The notes under the pieces: model-generated
The model's input: the letters and a program-made list of their open reading frames with translations, nothing else
Databases searched by the model: none
Told to the model about the DNA's origin: nothing
Translations under genes and position numbers: made by a program
Shown: piece by piece, positions 36,580 through 45,169 of the stretch
Position numbering within the stretch: the first letter of the stretch is position 1
How the letters are laid out: every line of letters begins with the position of its first letter
Source of the DNA: Acidovorax sp. HDW3
GTDB lineage: Bacteria; Pseudomonadota; Gammaproteobacteria; Burkholderiales; Burkholderiaceae_C
Direction of reading: 5' to 3'
Assembly (NCBI RefSeq): GCF_011303755.1
Contig: NZ_CP049885.1
Location: 1,718,001-1,782,000 of the forward strand
DNA length: 64,000 nucleotides

Positions 36580-37929
36580 GATAACCTCCTGCGGATCGCG
36601 TCCGGGCGTGGCTCGGCCCCGTTCGATCGCCAAGTGGTGATCGGTGCGGTACAAACCACCGCTCGCCAGCGAGGCGATGTTCTCGTCGGCTGCGCGCACG
36701 TCGGAAAAACCCTTCACTTCAACCACCGCACCCGTTGGGTAGTTGGCCAGTTCGTCGCGGGCGTTGAGCGCGACATAGTGAGCTTTGCCGTCGATTCCGT
36801 CGATGACGAGATAGGCCCGGTCGCGCAGCTCGTCGGCCAGACCCTTGGCGGCCACGCGGCCGATGACCGTGCGGCCACCTCCTTCATCTTGACCAGGCTC
36901 GAAGACCGTCAGTTCACGCGGCTGGCCGCTCATGGCGCGCTGCATGGTGCGGATGATGTCGCCACGCTCGCCCAGAGCGCGCAAGGTCTTCTCGGCATCA
37001 GCATGGATGGCCCAGGTACCGGGCTGCACCTCATCGACCAGGCCCAGTCGCTGCAAGCGTTGCAGCCGACCGATCAGCAGCGAGCGCTGGCGTTGCAGCC
37101 GCGGTTCATTGAAACGTTCTACCTGCGCCCGGCCGTTTTCGCCAAATTCGCTCATCAGTGTGCGATCCAGGCTCGTCCACCGCTCCTGTCCCACCTCACG
37201 CTGCAAGGTCTGCTGGATCTCCAGCTCGGTGCGCTGCCCCAGCCATTCGGTCGCCAGCTCGGCGGCGCGATGCCTGAAGCCATCGGCGATGTAGTCGCCT
37301 GCGATGATGAGGTCTTTGCCCGTGTCGTCGCGCCCGCGCACGACGATGTGCGTGTGCGGGTTGTCGGTGTTCCAGTGATCGACCGCCACCCATTCCAGGC
37401 GCGTGCCCAGGTCGGCCTCCATGCGGCCCATCAGGTGCCGGGTGTAGGTGCGCAGGTCTTCCAGCTCAACCCCATCCTCGGGCGAGAGGATGAAGCGGAA
37501 ATGGTGCCGGTCGTCGGCGCAGCGTTCCTTGAACGCATCGAGGTCGGCTTCTTCCGTCTGCGGCCCATAGGCTTGGCCCGGCTCACCATCGCGACCCACG
37601 CCGTCGCGCTCGATGTAGCGCAGGTGCTTGGCAAGCGACTGCGGACTGGCCTGACGCTGATTGACCAGCAGCGTCTTGATGGTCACGCGCCGCGACATAG
37701 GCGTCAGCTTTGCGCCCGCGAAGCGCGCCGCCGTGTGGCCGCGTCCCAGGCGCGAACCGGGACGCTGGCCGGCGCCCGCCCCCTTGCCAGTTCCCCGGGG
37801 AGAACGCACCGAGGACTTGCCGCTGCTGGCCTTACCGGCCTGCTTGAGCACCTTGGAAACGAAGCCCTGGCCTCGGTTCTTCGGGGCGCTGGGGCGAATG
37901 CGGAGATCGTCATCAAGGCGGTCGCTCAT
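36472..37929 (-). pseudogene. Relaxase (VirD2-like, DUF3363 type), truncated by IS481
   Basis: About 450 native residues (37929 down to 36580) followed by ~35 IS-encoded residues. Relaxase features: VTIKTLLVNQRQASPQSLAK with HLRYIERDG (candidate nicking Tyr), HFRFILSPEDG and the metal-binding DNPHTHIVVRGRD. The DUF3363 region starts but its C-terminus is missing; I expect roughly 600-700 residues in intact relatives. The nicking domain is complete, so residual oriT processing is conceivable, but the coupling protein gene that normally follows is absent. The start has RBS AGGAG. Confidence 0.85.
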
Positions 37930-38377
37930 GACAGTCTCCTCGTGAAGCTACAGCGTGTCCCGTCGTGAGAAGCATGCGGACACACCAGCATCGGCGCGGG
38001 CCTCGCACCCCACGCGGCACGGCGGCGAAGCCGCGTCGTGTCGCGCCACCCCCACGTGCAGACTGGCTTTGCGGGCGGCTCCGTGCCGCCCCCTTTTGTC
38101 TTGCCTTCCGCATTGGCCTCTCGCATTCGCTCCCGGCCATTGCGGCCCGGTGGCGCTGCTGCGTGAGTAGCCAGCGCCCCCGCGAACACGGTCAGGGCCA
38201 CAGGCCCTGCGCGTTCGAGGCAAGACACCTGCACGTTGGACGGCTGTGCCGGAGGCAGCGCAAAACGCGGTGCAGATGCGCACGCATTGCATGCACGACG
38301 GCACGCCGACGGCCACCAGCACGACACGCCTGATAGCACGACAAATTGCACGGCAACGTGCAACGAGTCGGCGGCCA
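37930..38377. other. Non-coding region between traF and relaxase, candidate oriT
   Basis: No credible gene. It is rich in inverted repeats: TTGCACG-GCAA-CGTGCAA (38346-38363), GGGCGGC / GCCGCCC (~38074-38094), GCGGC / GCCGC, and GGGCC / GGCCC near 38197-38210. It also contains CCTGATAGCACGA (38329-38341), the core of the iteron-like repeats at 40563-40628. A position directly upstream of the relaxase is the usual place for a transfer origin, but no nic site is recognised. Confidence 0.42.
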
Positions 38378-38953
38378 TCATGGGCGCGACTCCAGCCAGA
38401 CCGGGCGCGCGATGCCGATCACGGCGGATGCGCTGACCGGCCCGAAATACCGGCTGTCGAACGACGCCGGATTGGTCGCGCTGAGCAGGAACAGTTCACC
38501 GGGCCGGAGCTGGCGGCAATGCGGCCAGGATGGCAGCGTACGGCCGAATCGGTCGGCTGGCAGCAAGGCGACCGAAGCCACGCCGTCGATGCGAACGCTG
38601 CCACCGACGATGCACACCTTCTGCGGCGCCACTGCGCCCACGCGTTTGAGCAGCGGTACGCGCGTTGGCAGGTAGCCGCGCTGCGAGGCCAGCGTGGCAG
38701 CGTCCGGCGGCAACGTGGTCAAAACGATGCTGCCCACGGACAACTGAGCGGACGGCGAACCTGCAGTGCGACCCAGCGGATCGATTCGATACCAGCCGAC
38801 TGCCACGCTGTCGGACGGGTTGTAGGTCAGGCGTGGCAGCGGATGCACGAAGGACGCCCAGGCCAGCGCTGCGAGGCCGCAGGCGGACAAGCTTGCCAGC
38901 ACGAGGCGAGCGCGCAGACGCGAGCGAGGAAGTTTCGCCGTCATCATGGTCAT
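38378..38953 (-). CDS. traF: TraF-like S26 signal peptidase
   Basis: A 191-residue protein with an N-terminal membrane anchor (LVLASLSACGLAALAWASFV) and the S26 peptidase core: catalytic Ser in NPSDSVAVGWYRID and the general-base Lys in PLLKRVGAVAPQKV, then GELFLLSATNPASFDSRYFG. IncP TraF cleaves and cyclises the TrbC pilin. TrbC itself is missing here. Several Met codons are near the start; 38953 overlaps the stop of the DUF2840 gene. Confidence 0.86.
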   Translation of the reverse strand: MTMMTAKLPRSRLRARLVLASLSACGLAALAWASFVHPLPRLTYNPSDSVAVGWYRIDPLGRTAGSPSAQLSVGSIVLTTLPPDAATLASQRGYLPTRVPLLKRVGAVAPQKVCIVGGSVRIDGVASVALLPADRFGRTLPSWPHCRQLRPGELFLLSATNPASFDSRYFGPVSASAVIGIARPVWLESRP

Positions 38954-39507
38954 GGCAACGCCCTCCCGGCCAGCCATGCAGCGTGCCGTTCGGCGGTGTA
39001 CTCGGGCAGCGGCAAGCGCGCCGCGAGCCGGTTGGCGAGCGTGCGCCAGTACGCGGGCGAGGCGCCGACTGGCGCGATGCCCAGCGCCTCGATCGCGTCG
39101 ATACGCTCCAGCACGGCGCGCACCGATGGCTCGCCTTCGGCGTGCAATAGCAGGCGCGCGCCCGGCTGCACACCGGGGATGCGCTGCGCCGCATCGAGCG
39201 ACGTGCAAGCCTGCATCACCATGAGCTGCCAGCGGATCGTTCCGTAGTCGTTGGACTGCCAGCGAATGCTGCAGAACACGGCGTTCGGCAGGAACGTGGC
39301 TACGCTGCGCCAGCGATCCATCCGCAGCGTGCGTACTGGCTCGCCGAAGCGCAGGTAGAGCTTGAATCGATGCTCAAGGAAGGCCAGCGAAACGCGCGTC
39401 AGCGGCGTTGCACCAGAGCGGCGGGAGAGCGTAGCGAGTGACGGCGACGCGGCAGTCACAGCCGCGTCAGTCTCGCCGGAATTGGTAGGCAAAGCGGATG
39501 CCCTCAT
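38950..39507 (-). CDS. DUF2840 protein
   Basis: A 185-residue protein: LTRVSLAFLEHRFKLYLRFG, LPNAVFCSIRWQSNDYGT, and a C-terminal helix region ending ERHAAWLAGRALP. I recognise it as DUF2840, regularly found between parA and traF in Tn4371-like elements. Function unknown; the four-base overlaps on both sides show tight translational coupling. Confidence 0.8.
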   Translation of the reverse strand: MRASALPTNSGETDAAVTAASPSLATLSRRSGATPLTRVSLAFLEHRFKLYLRFGEPVRTLRMDRWRSVATFLPNAVFCSIRWQSNDYGTIRWQLMVMQACTSLDAAQRIPGVQPGARLLLHAEGEPSVRAVLERIDAIEALGIAPVGASPAYWRTLANRLAARLPLPEYTAERHAAWLAGRALP

Positions 39508-39764
39508 GTTTGCTTCTCCGGAAACTCCCGCTCTAGCAACGCGCGCAGCAGGTCGGCCACCGTCACGCCCTGCGTGAAGGCCGATACCTTGATGCGCGAG
39601 CGCATGGCGGGCGTAATGTCGAGGGTCAGGCGGGCTGAGTAGACGTCGCCTTTCTGGAGGTCGTCGGCGCTCCCTTGGCGAATCCACGCCTCGGCGTGCG
39701 GATTCGCGGGCGGGCGTGCGCCGATGCCGATGCGCTTTGCGCGTGCGGGTGGCTTCGCTGTCAT
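39504..39764 (-). CDS. Small ParA-associated protein, probable DNA-binding
   Basis: An 86-residue protein starting MTAKPPARAKRIGIG with a C-terminal LTLDITPAMRSRIKVSAFTQ and VADLLRALLEREFP. The pattern (beta strand, then two helices) suggests a ribbon-helix-helix partner as often paired with ParA. It overlaps both neighbours by four bases. Confidence 0.7.
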   Translation of the reverse strand: MTAKPPARAKRIGIGARPPANPHAEAWIRQGSADDLQKGDVYSARLTLDITPAMRSRIKVSAFTQGVTVADLLRALLEREFPEKQT

Positions 39765-40399
39765 GTCGGCCACCGCAGCAGTTCGTCCACCAGCGCGGTG
39801 ATCTCGCGAGCGGCGGTGCTGTCCGGCGCCGTCTCTCGGGCGAGCCGACCAGCCGCCACGCTGTCGGCGAATACGATGCGTTGGCACACCTCCGAGCGCA
39901 GCGCCGGGAGTGGCTGGTCGGCCAGCGCACCGCGCGCTTCGCGTCCGATCACCGTGGTGCTGACGCGCCGGTTGATGACAAAGGCCGCGCGCAGCGCAGG
40001 CCGGAAGACTTGCGCCTCACGGATCAACGCCACCATCTCGGCACTAGCCCACAGGTCGTAGGGACTGGGCTGCACCGGGATCAGCACGCGCTCGGCCGCC
40101 AGCAGCGCGGAGCGCGCCAGCGCAGCGATACGGGGCGGCCCGTCGATGACAACATGATCGGCCCGCCTGGCGAGTTCTGGCGCCTCTTGGTGCAGGGTTT
40201 CGCGTGCGAGGCCCACGGCGCTGAACAGCCGTGGCATGCCTTGCTGGCTTCTGCGCTGTGTCCAGTCCAGTGAAGAACCTTGCGGGTCGGCATCCAGCAG
40301 TACGACGTGCTGGCCGCGCATCGCCAGCTCGCCGGCGATGTGGGTGGCGAGCGTGGTCTTACCCACGCCGCCTTTCTGGTTGAGCAGCGCGACGATCAT
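39761..40399 (-). CDS. parA: ParA-family partition ATPase
   Basis: A 212-residue short ParA with the deviant Walker A LLNQKGGVGKTTLATHIAGE at the N-terminus, switch I DADPQGSSLDW and Walker B HVVIDGPPRI. It lacks an N-terminal HTH, as expected for type Ib ParA, so a separate small protein (the next gene) would provide DNA binding. Likely role: stable inheritance of the excised element. Confidence 0.88.
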   Translation of the reverse strand: MIVALLNQKGGVGKTTLATHIAGELAMRGQHVVLLDADPQGSSLDWTQRRSQQGMPRLFSAVGLARETLHQEAPELARRADHVVIDGPPRIAALARSALLAAERVLIPVQPSPYDLWASAEMVALIREAQVFRPALRAAFVINRRVSTTVIGREARGALADQPLPALRSEVCQRIVFADSVAAGRLARETAPDSTAAREITALVDELLRWPT

Positions 40400-40652
40400 G
40401 GCCAAGCCCTCCTTGCTGGAAAGCCCGGCTGTTGCTGCTGCTCTTGTGGCCGCGTGATGGTTGTCCACCGTGGCGCAGTGCTTCTACTAAAAGTTAGAGA
40501 ATTTAAGTTAGGGAAGTTAAGAGAGGCCCAAACCCGCGCCGTTATTGGCTTAGCGGCCGATCCGTACTCCTGATAGCACGATAGCCGTACTCCCGATAGC
40601 ACGAGGCTCCGTACTCCTGATAGCACGAGGCCATCCACAGGCCACGCACCTG
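40400..40652. promoter_or_regulatory. Intergenic region with iteron-like repeats and AT-rich track
   Basis: Three 19-bp direct repeats CGTACTCCTGATAGCACGA are at 40563-40581, 40586-40604 (one mismatch) and 40610-40628, spaced 23 and 24 bp start to start. About 40 bases away lie three AAGTTA boxes in AT-rich DNA (40491-40519). The region is between repA and parA, the layout of an iteron origin. A fourth, partial copy lies at 38329-38341. Function as oriV is inferred. Confidence 0.6.
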
Positions 40653-41522
40653 TTATCCCCGTGCCGTGGGCGGCACGGGCCGGAAGGCCAGCAGCTCGGC
40701 TCCATCGTCTGGCATGCGTTCGATGCCCAGGACATAGCCGGGCAGCGACTGCCGTGCCACCAGCGCACGCAGGTCGTAGGCGAAGTCCGAGAAGCGCGTG
40801 GTGCTGCCCGACTTGCGGTGCAGGTGCCGAAAGTCGAACTGCCAGCCGTGTTCCTGCCGCCCGCCGTGCTTGCGCACCAGGCGGTACAGCCACCGCTCGA
40901 TGCCACCGGTGAGCCGGAAGTAGGCCGAATCGATGGTCAGCACCAGGGCCGAGTCGACCACGCCGGCATAGAACCAGTCCGGCAGGATCAGCTCGATGCC
41001 CTGCGGCGCGCCGCGGGCGTCGGCCAGCTCCTTCCACTCGTTGATCCACGAGAAGCGGTGCAGACGCCTTCCCGTGGTCTCGCGAATCGATGTGGCCACC
41101 GTGGTGGACTGCAAGCGATCCAAGGCCGCCTTGAGGCGCTGGTAGTCGCGCAGCGATGTGCCGCGCCCGATGAAGCGCAGGATCTCGTAGGGCGTGGCTT
41201 GCATCAGCCGCGACGGGCGCAAGCCCGTGTCGCGCGCTTCCACAATCTGGCTGGCCGCCCAGATCAGCACGTCCGCATCCCAGATCGTGGCGATGCCATG
41301 TTCCTGCGTGCCCTCCACACGGATCGTCACACCGCTGGCCTGGAAGTCGATCGGCGCCGTGCGCCGCGACTTCGCCAGCGAGAAGAACGGAAAGGCCATT
41401 AAGTCCTGGCTGTCGCGCGGCGCCATGTCGCCCGGCAAGGCGCGGAACAGGTCGAGCTGCTCGCGATCTTGCGACGGCCGCTGCTGGGACGGCAGCGCAG
41501 GGCTGGACACGGCGAAGGCCAC
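40653..41522 (-). CDS. repA: Replication initiator protein A (RepA) family
   Basis: A 289-residue protein of the RepA type found on Tn4371-like elements. Recognisable parts are LMAFPFFSLAKSRRTAPIDF, ATPYEILRFIGRGTSLRDYQ, LKAALDRLQSTTVATSIRE and FRLTGGIERWLYRLVRKHGG (winged-helix region). The start is GTG at 41522, 14 bases after the stop of the HTH gene. The iteron-like repeats sit just downstream. On an ICE such a protein could drive transient replication of the excised circle. Confidence 0.78.
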   Translation of the reverse strand: MAFAVSSPALPSQQRPSQDREQLDLFRALPGDMAPRDSQDLMAFPFFSLAKSRRTAPIDFQASGVTIRVEGTQEHGIATIWDADVLIWAASQIVEARDTGLRPSRLMQATPYEILRFIGRGTSLRDYQRLKAALDRLQSTTVATSIRETTGRRLHRFSWINEWKELADARGAPQGIELILPDWFYAGVVDSALVLTIDSAYFRLTGGIERWLYRLVRKHGGRQEHGWQFDFRHLHRKSGSTTRFSDFAYDLRALVARQSLPGYVLGIERMPDDGAELLAFRPVPPTARG

Positions 41523-41536
41523 CCGCGCGCCAGAGA

Positions 41537-41818
41537 TCAGCGCGCACGGCTGTCCGCCGCATGGTGTTCGGCGTACTCAGGATCGGACGTGCTCTCGAAG
41601 CTGCGATCCGCGGCCCAGGCATCGAGGTCGGCCACGGCGTACATGACGCGACGGCCGAACTTGCGGAACTTCGGCCCACCGCCGAGCACGCGCTGCTTTT
41701 CCAGCGTGCGCGGCGACAGGCGCAAATAGTCAGCGGCTTCGTCGTTGGTCAGATAACGCTGCGGCTGTGCGGCAACGGGCGCGGGAGCAGCGGCAGGCCG
41801 CAAGGGAGCAGGACGCAT
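41537..41818 (-). CDS. Excisionase/AlpA-like HTH protein
   Basis: A 93-residue protein with a MerR-type HTH_17 domain: RYLTNDEAADYLRLSPRTLE, GGGPKFRKFGRRVMYAVADL. Such proteins act as excisionases or regulators on ICEs. The start at 41818 is preceded by GGAGG. It heads the repA-parA-tra operon. Confidence 0.83.
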   Translation of the reverse strand: MRPAPLRPAAAPAPVAAQPQRYLTNDEAADYLRLSPRTLEKQRVLGGGPKFRKFGRRVMYAVADLDAWAADRSFESTSDPEYAEHHAADSRAR

Positions 41819-41901
41819 GGTGTGAACCTCCATCGGTTGGTAACCCCCGACCACACAGCGCGGCCGGATGGAGGCAGTCTCAGAAAACGCGGCCTTCCTG
41901 C

Positions 41902-42687
41902 TCAGGGACGTTTTGCGTCCCCTTCGAAACGTCCCTTCTCAAGCGGCGCAAGCTGTGCTAAGCGGCGATAGCCGCCGCGCATCAACGCATCTCCGCGCCG
42001 TACCAGACGGCGCACGCGAGCGCGCAGGTCGCCATCGGCGTGCCAGTCGGCGGCCACAGCGTCGGCGCCGAACAAGCCCTCGGCCACCTCGCGCAAGGAC
42101 GCGCCCGCCAGGGTCGCGTCGAGCGCCTGCAAGGTGTGCAGATCCAACAGCGCGGCCGGTTTCGGCCTGGGCTTGGCGTCGGCCAAGGCCGCGCCGGGCG
42201 CACGCTCGCACGCAGGCGCGGCAGCGCCGCTGCGACAGGCATAAGAGACAGCCATGCCGTCCTCTAGGCCGGGCGCCAGCGCAAAGCGCGCGCAATGGCC
42301 GGGGCTGCGCGCGATCAGCGCCAGCCCTTTGCCGTCATGCAGGAGCTGCTTATGACCCGGAATGCGCCAGAACGCGAAGGCCGCAGCATCGGGCGGCGGA
42401 TCGGCATCGGGATAGAGCTGCAGCACGGTATCGTGGCCGGGCAGCCAGGCCGGATGCGCGTCGCGCGCATCCAGTGCCGGGTCTTCCAACAGGCGCAGGC
42501 CCCAGCGAAGCGCCGCGTGTTGCGCCGCCTGATGTATTGGTCGCCGGCGATGGTGGTGCAGCCAGTCGAGCCGGTAGTCGGGATGGCGGCGCACGTACTC
42601 CCAGGCCAGCGCGAGCGCATCCAGGCACAGGACGTAGAGATACGCGGCCGTCGGATACCAATGCGCAAATCGGTGCGGCTCGGCCAT
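41902..42687 (-). CDS. DUF2285-domain regulator-like protein
   Basis: A 261-residue protein with N-terminal FAHWYPTAAYLYVLCLDAL and EYVRRHPDYRLDW (DUF6499-type) and a C-terminal DUF2285 part (TLQALDATLAGASLREVAEG, RARVRRLVRRGDALMRGGYR). The C-terminal region looks like a helical DNA-binding domain. Common on proteobacterial ICEs next to excisionase-like genes; function not established. Confidence 0.75.
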   Translation of the reverse strand: MAEPHRFAHWYPTAAYLYVLCLDALALAWEYVRRHPDYRLDWLHHHRRRPIHQAAQHAALRWGLRLLEDPALDARDAHPAWLPGHDTVLQLYPDADPPPDAAAFAFWRIPGHKQLLHDGKGLALIARSPGHCARFALAPGLEDGMAVSYACRSGAAAPACERAPGAALADAKPRPKPAALLDLHTLQALDATLAGASLREVAEGLFGADAVAADWHADGDLRARVRRLVRRGDALMRGGYRRLAQLAPLEKGRFEGDAKRP

Positions 42688-43032
42688 GACGCAAGCTCCC
42701 GTGAAACCGCAGGACTGCCGTCACAGACTTCACGCGCAAACCTCACCACATCGAATCAGCATCCAATCGTGAATAAGCTGGTAGATTAGTAACTTGCGTG
42801 TCAAGACGAAAAGCAATACTGTCCGTTGTGCGAATCGTCTGAATGCGACGGTGGCGCGCGAGGAAATGCCGCCTCCTGCGGTATCCACCGTGCCCCATGA
42901 CGCCCGTTGCGTCATGGCCGGTTTCGCCAGAGTCGCACCGGTTTAGTGCAACAGTGCAGACTGAGACTTGGCAGGCCTGGAGCAAGACCGAAATAGCCTC
43001 AATTCGCCCGGCTCGGCCGTGGCGCGAACGGC
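42688..43032. other. Intergenic region upstream of the DUF2285 gene
   Basis: No gene supported. It contains a perfect inverted repeat CATGACGC-CCGTT-GCGTCATG (42896-42916) and an AT-rich stretch at ~42770-42830 that probably holds the DUF2285 promoter. Confidence 0.45.
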
Positions 43033-43380
43033 TCAATCGACGATGGAACCGTTCTCCTGGGCAAGTCTGGTGTACTCCGACAGCGTACGCGCCGCCCGGA
43101 AATACCGATCCCGCATCACGGGCTGCCGACGCGGGCCGACGATGGACGCGAGGTCGGACAGCTTGATCTCGCCCAGCTCGGGCATCCCCAAGCCCAGGTC
43201 GATCAGGCAATAGGCCGTGTCGCCATCGGCGGGGTCGAGCGAGGCCAGCAGCCAGGTGGCGTGCGCGTCCGGGGTGAACAGCCGCACCGCGGGCAGCGGG
43301 TCGATGGCACGGCCGGCGGCTCGGGCCTGGCCGTGTTCCAGCAGCAGCCTGCGCTCGTCCTCGGTGATGAGTCGGTCCAT
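43033..43380 (-). CDS. DUF2958 protein, paralogue 1
   Basis: A 115-residue DUF2958 protein: LITEDERRLLLEHGQARAAG, VRLFTPDAHATWLLASLDP, CLIDLGLGMPELGEIKLSDL, RYFRAARTLSEY. DUF2958 proteins occur on plasmids and ICEs, with no established role. Two further paralogues are at 50503-50853 and 52416-52730. This one is the most divergent of the three. Confidence 0.82.
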   Translation of the reverse strand: MDRLITEDERRLLLEHGQARAAGRAIDPLPAVRLFTPDAHATWLLASLDPADGDTAYCLIDLGLGMPELGEIKLSDLASIVGPRRQPVMRDRYFRAARTLSEYTRLAQENGSIVD

Positions 43381-43548
43381 GGCTACCCCCCTCATTCGCA
43401 CAAATCCGCCGAAGCGTGAATGCACAGAACCGTCTCGGCTGGTTTGAGGAAAAGCACGAACGTGGCTTTGCGCCTCTGCCCAAAGCCGCAGATACGGTTT
43501 TCCGCAAAGGCACAAAAGCGGCAAGCCGGCATGAATGAACACTATAGA

Positions 43549-43569
43549 TTGTAGCCCTATAGGGCGCAA
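43549..43569. promoter_or_regulatory. Palindromic operator upstream of the XRE gene
   Basis: TTG-TA-GCCCTATAGGGC-G-CAA: a perfect 12-bp palindrome with further outer symmetry. It lies 36 bases before the start codon of an XRE regulator, overlapping the likely promoter (ACTATAGATT just left). Autoregulation is the simplest reading. Confidence 0.62.
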
Positions 43570-43604
43570 TCGACTGTCATCTTGGATTTTGGGGAGATCC
43601 AGGG

Positions 43605-43898
43605 TTGGCAGCGAAACATACATTGTCGGAGGCACTAAAGACCATCAGGAAAGCGCGTGGATTGAGCCAGGAGGCGTTCTCCGACGTGTCCAGCCGCACC
43701 TACATGAGCACGCTGGAGCGGGACATGAAAAGCCCGACGCTGAACAAGCTGGCCGAACTGTGCGAGGTCATGGAGGTCCACCCGCTCACGCTGCTGACGC
43801 TGGCCTATGCCGGTGACGACCTGCGGCAGGCCGACCAGCTGCTGGCGCAGGTGCGGCAGGAGCTGGAGACGGTGACGAAGAAGGGTGGCACGCCATAG
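43605..43898 (+). CDS. XRE-family regulator
   Basis: A 97-residue protein with an HTH_3 domain over residues ~8-62 (LKTIRKARGLSQEAFSDVSS, YMSTLERDMKSPTLNKLAEL) and a C-terminal coiled helix (LRQADQLLAQVRQELETV). The start is probably TTG at 43605. A strong palindrome precedes it, so it is likely a self-repressing regulator of island genes. Confidence 0.84.
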   Translation: MAAKHTLSEALKTIRKARGLSQEAFSDVSSRTYMSTLERDMKSPTLNKLAELCEVMEVHPLTLLTLAYAGDDLRQADQLLAQVRQELETVTKKGGTP

Positions 43899-43920
43899 CG
43901 TGTGCGCATGCGCTGGCAAG

Positions 43921-44112
43921 GCCGATCCGGCTCAGCCGGTTCGGCGGTATTCCAGGGGCGCCAAGCCTGCGCGGCGGGGATAGCCCGCAGGGCTTTCCCC
44001 CGGAGGCAAGCGAAGCGCGCAGCGCCGCAGGCGCGAAGGCGTGAGGGATTGGAGCCGAATGGCCGTGACGGCAAAGACGGCACGGGGCGCAGCCCGCAAA
44101 GCCCGGCGGCGC
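43921..44112. repeat. Structured intergenic element, copy A1
   Basis: It aligns with copy A2 (45170-45362). Hairpin 1: GCCGATCCGGC / GCCGGTTCGGC. Hairpin 2: GGGGATAGCCC-GCA-GGGCTTTCCCC. Then GCAAGCGAAGCGCGCAG, a small hairpin CGCC-GCA-GGCG, GAAGGCGTGAGGGATTGGAG and CACGGGGCGCAGCCCG. Inner pairs of hairpin 2 change in a compensatory way relative to A2. No protein-coding signal is seen. Confidence 0.7.
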
Positions 44113-44236
44113 ACCGCACCGACACGCCAGGCCCAGACAACCACTGCAGACGCTGCCTCTAGACAGGAAGACCAGGAAGACACGGCCCGCCATGGGCCAC
44201 GACCTGCTGCCGCCGCGTTGGGGGCGAACCCACAGC

Positions 44237-44266
44237 GCAGCGCCCCGCCGTGTGGCGGGGCGCTGC
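44237..44266. terminator. Strong hairpin at the 3' end of the DUF736 gene
   Basis: Thirteen-base-pair perfect stem GCAGCGCCCCGCC / GGCGGGGCGCTGC with loop GTGT, 10 bases behind the stop. There is no T tract, so a role in RNA stability or factor-dependent termination is as likely as intrinsic termination. Confidence 0.6.
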
Positions 44267-44275
44267 GGGCGGCGG

Positions 44276-44590
44276 TCACGCCGCCTGGGGCTTGCTGCGC
44301 GACCAGATCAGGTCGTGCGTGCCGTTCTCGCCCTCGATCAGGCGGGCGTAGACCGTGGCCGGGAACGAAGGATCGTCGATGGTCACGGACACATAGTCCC
44401 GCCCGGCCTCGCTGGTCTTCTTCCACGCCGCGCCGATGTCGTGACCGGCGGCCTGCAGGCGGAAGTCGGGGGCCTTCTCGTTGTCGCCCTTGTCGTTGGG
44501 AGCCAGCTTGACCTTGACGTTGAGCGTCAGGGTGCGAAGCGTGCCGGTGAAGCCGTCTTTGTCTACGTTGAAGCTGCCGATGTTGGCCAT
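44276..44590 (-). CDS. DUF736 protein
   Basis: A 104-residue DUF736 protein: MANIGSFNVDKDGFTGTLRT, LAPNDKGDNEKAPDFRLQA, DIGAAWKKTSEAGRDYVSVT, YARLIEGENGTHDLIWSR. The family is widespread on proteobacterial ICEs and plasmids, single-domain and of unknown function, possibly nucleic-acid binding. The start at 44590 is preceded by AAAAGGAG. Confidence 0.87.
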   Translation of the reverse strand: MANIGSFNVDKDGFTGTLRTLTLNVKVKLAPNDKGDNEKAPDFRLQAAGHDIGAAWKKTSEAGRDYVSVTIDDPSFPATVYARLIEGENGTHDLIWSRSKPQAA

Positions 44591-45169
44591 GATGAAACTC
44601 CTTTTGGTGGAACAAGGTTCGCGCCCATCGCGTCCTTGTTGTGATCCGGCCGGCGGGGGACGGGCGGGCTGCATCGCTTGCGGTCGCAACGCAGTGGAGA
44701 GCCAGGAGGCGAAAAGAATTTGTCGCGCGAGGAATCTGCGCAGCAGAGGGGAAATTATTTTCGCCCGACGGTTGCAGCCATGAAGCCCGAGGCGCAGCTG
44801 CGCCACCGCCAGGATTCACAACAACACAAGGACGCCTTGGGCCGAACCGCACCGCAAGGAGACGGGGCCGGCTCGGCATCCCCGCAAGAAGGCTGCGCCG
44901 GCTCGCTCACTAACGCGGGCCAGGCCCCCCCCCCCCCGACGACAGGCGAGAACGCCCCCGCCGCACCTTGCGGCGCCGGTCTTGAGGCGTGGCGTGGAAA
45001 CTCCATGGCGATGCCGGGCGGGGATGACGTGAACTGGCGTCAATCGTCCTTCGCGACGTGATGGGCAGGATTCGCCAGCGTTGAGGACAGCACGCATTTG
45101 CACAACCTGCAGCAGCAAGCGCCGGCGTGTTCGCCAGCGCCCCTTCCATCGCAGCGGGGCGCTGGCCCG
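44591..45169. other. Intergenic region upstream of the DUF736 gene
   Basis: No gene supported. Part is AT-richer (44700-44770) and likely contains the DUF736 promoter on the minus strand; it also holds a run of ten C (44928-44937 region). Short open frames lack start signals. Confidence 0.4.

Noticed and set aside
40563..40628. Three short direct repeats considered as a CRISPR array
   Set aside because: The gaps are only 4-5 bp, there are no unique spacers and no cas genes; the layout fits iterons beside repA.
30760..41818. A functional, self-transmissible ICE
   Set aside because: No coupling protein, trbB-E or complete trbJ, and the relaxase is truncated.
44928..44937. Run of C as a phase-variable tract
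   Set aside because: It lies in a non-coding stretch without a nearby start codon or promoter whose spacing it would alter.
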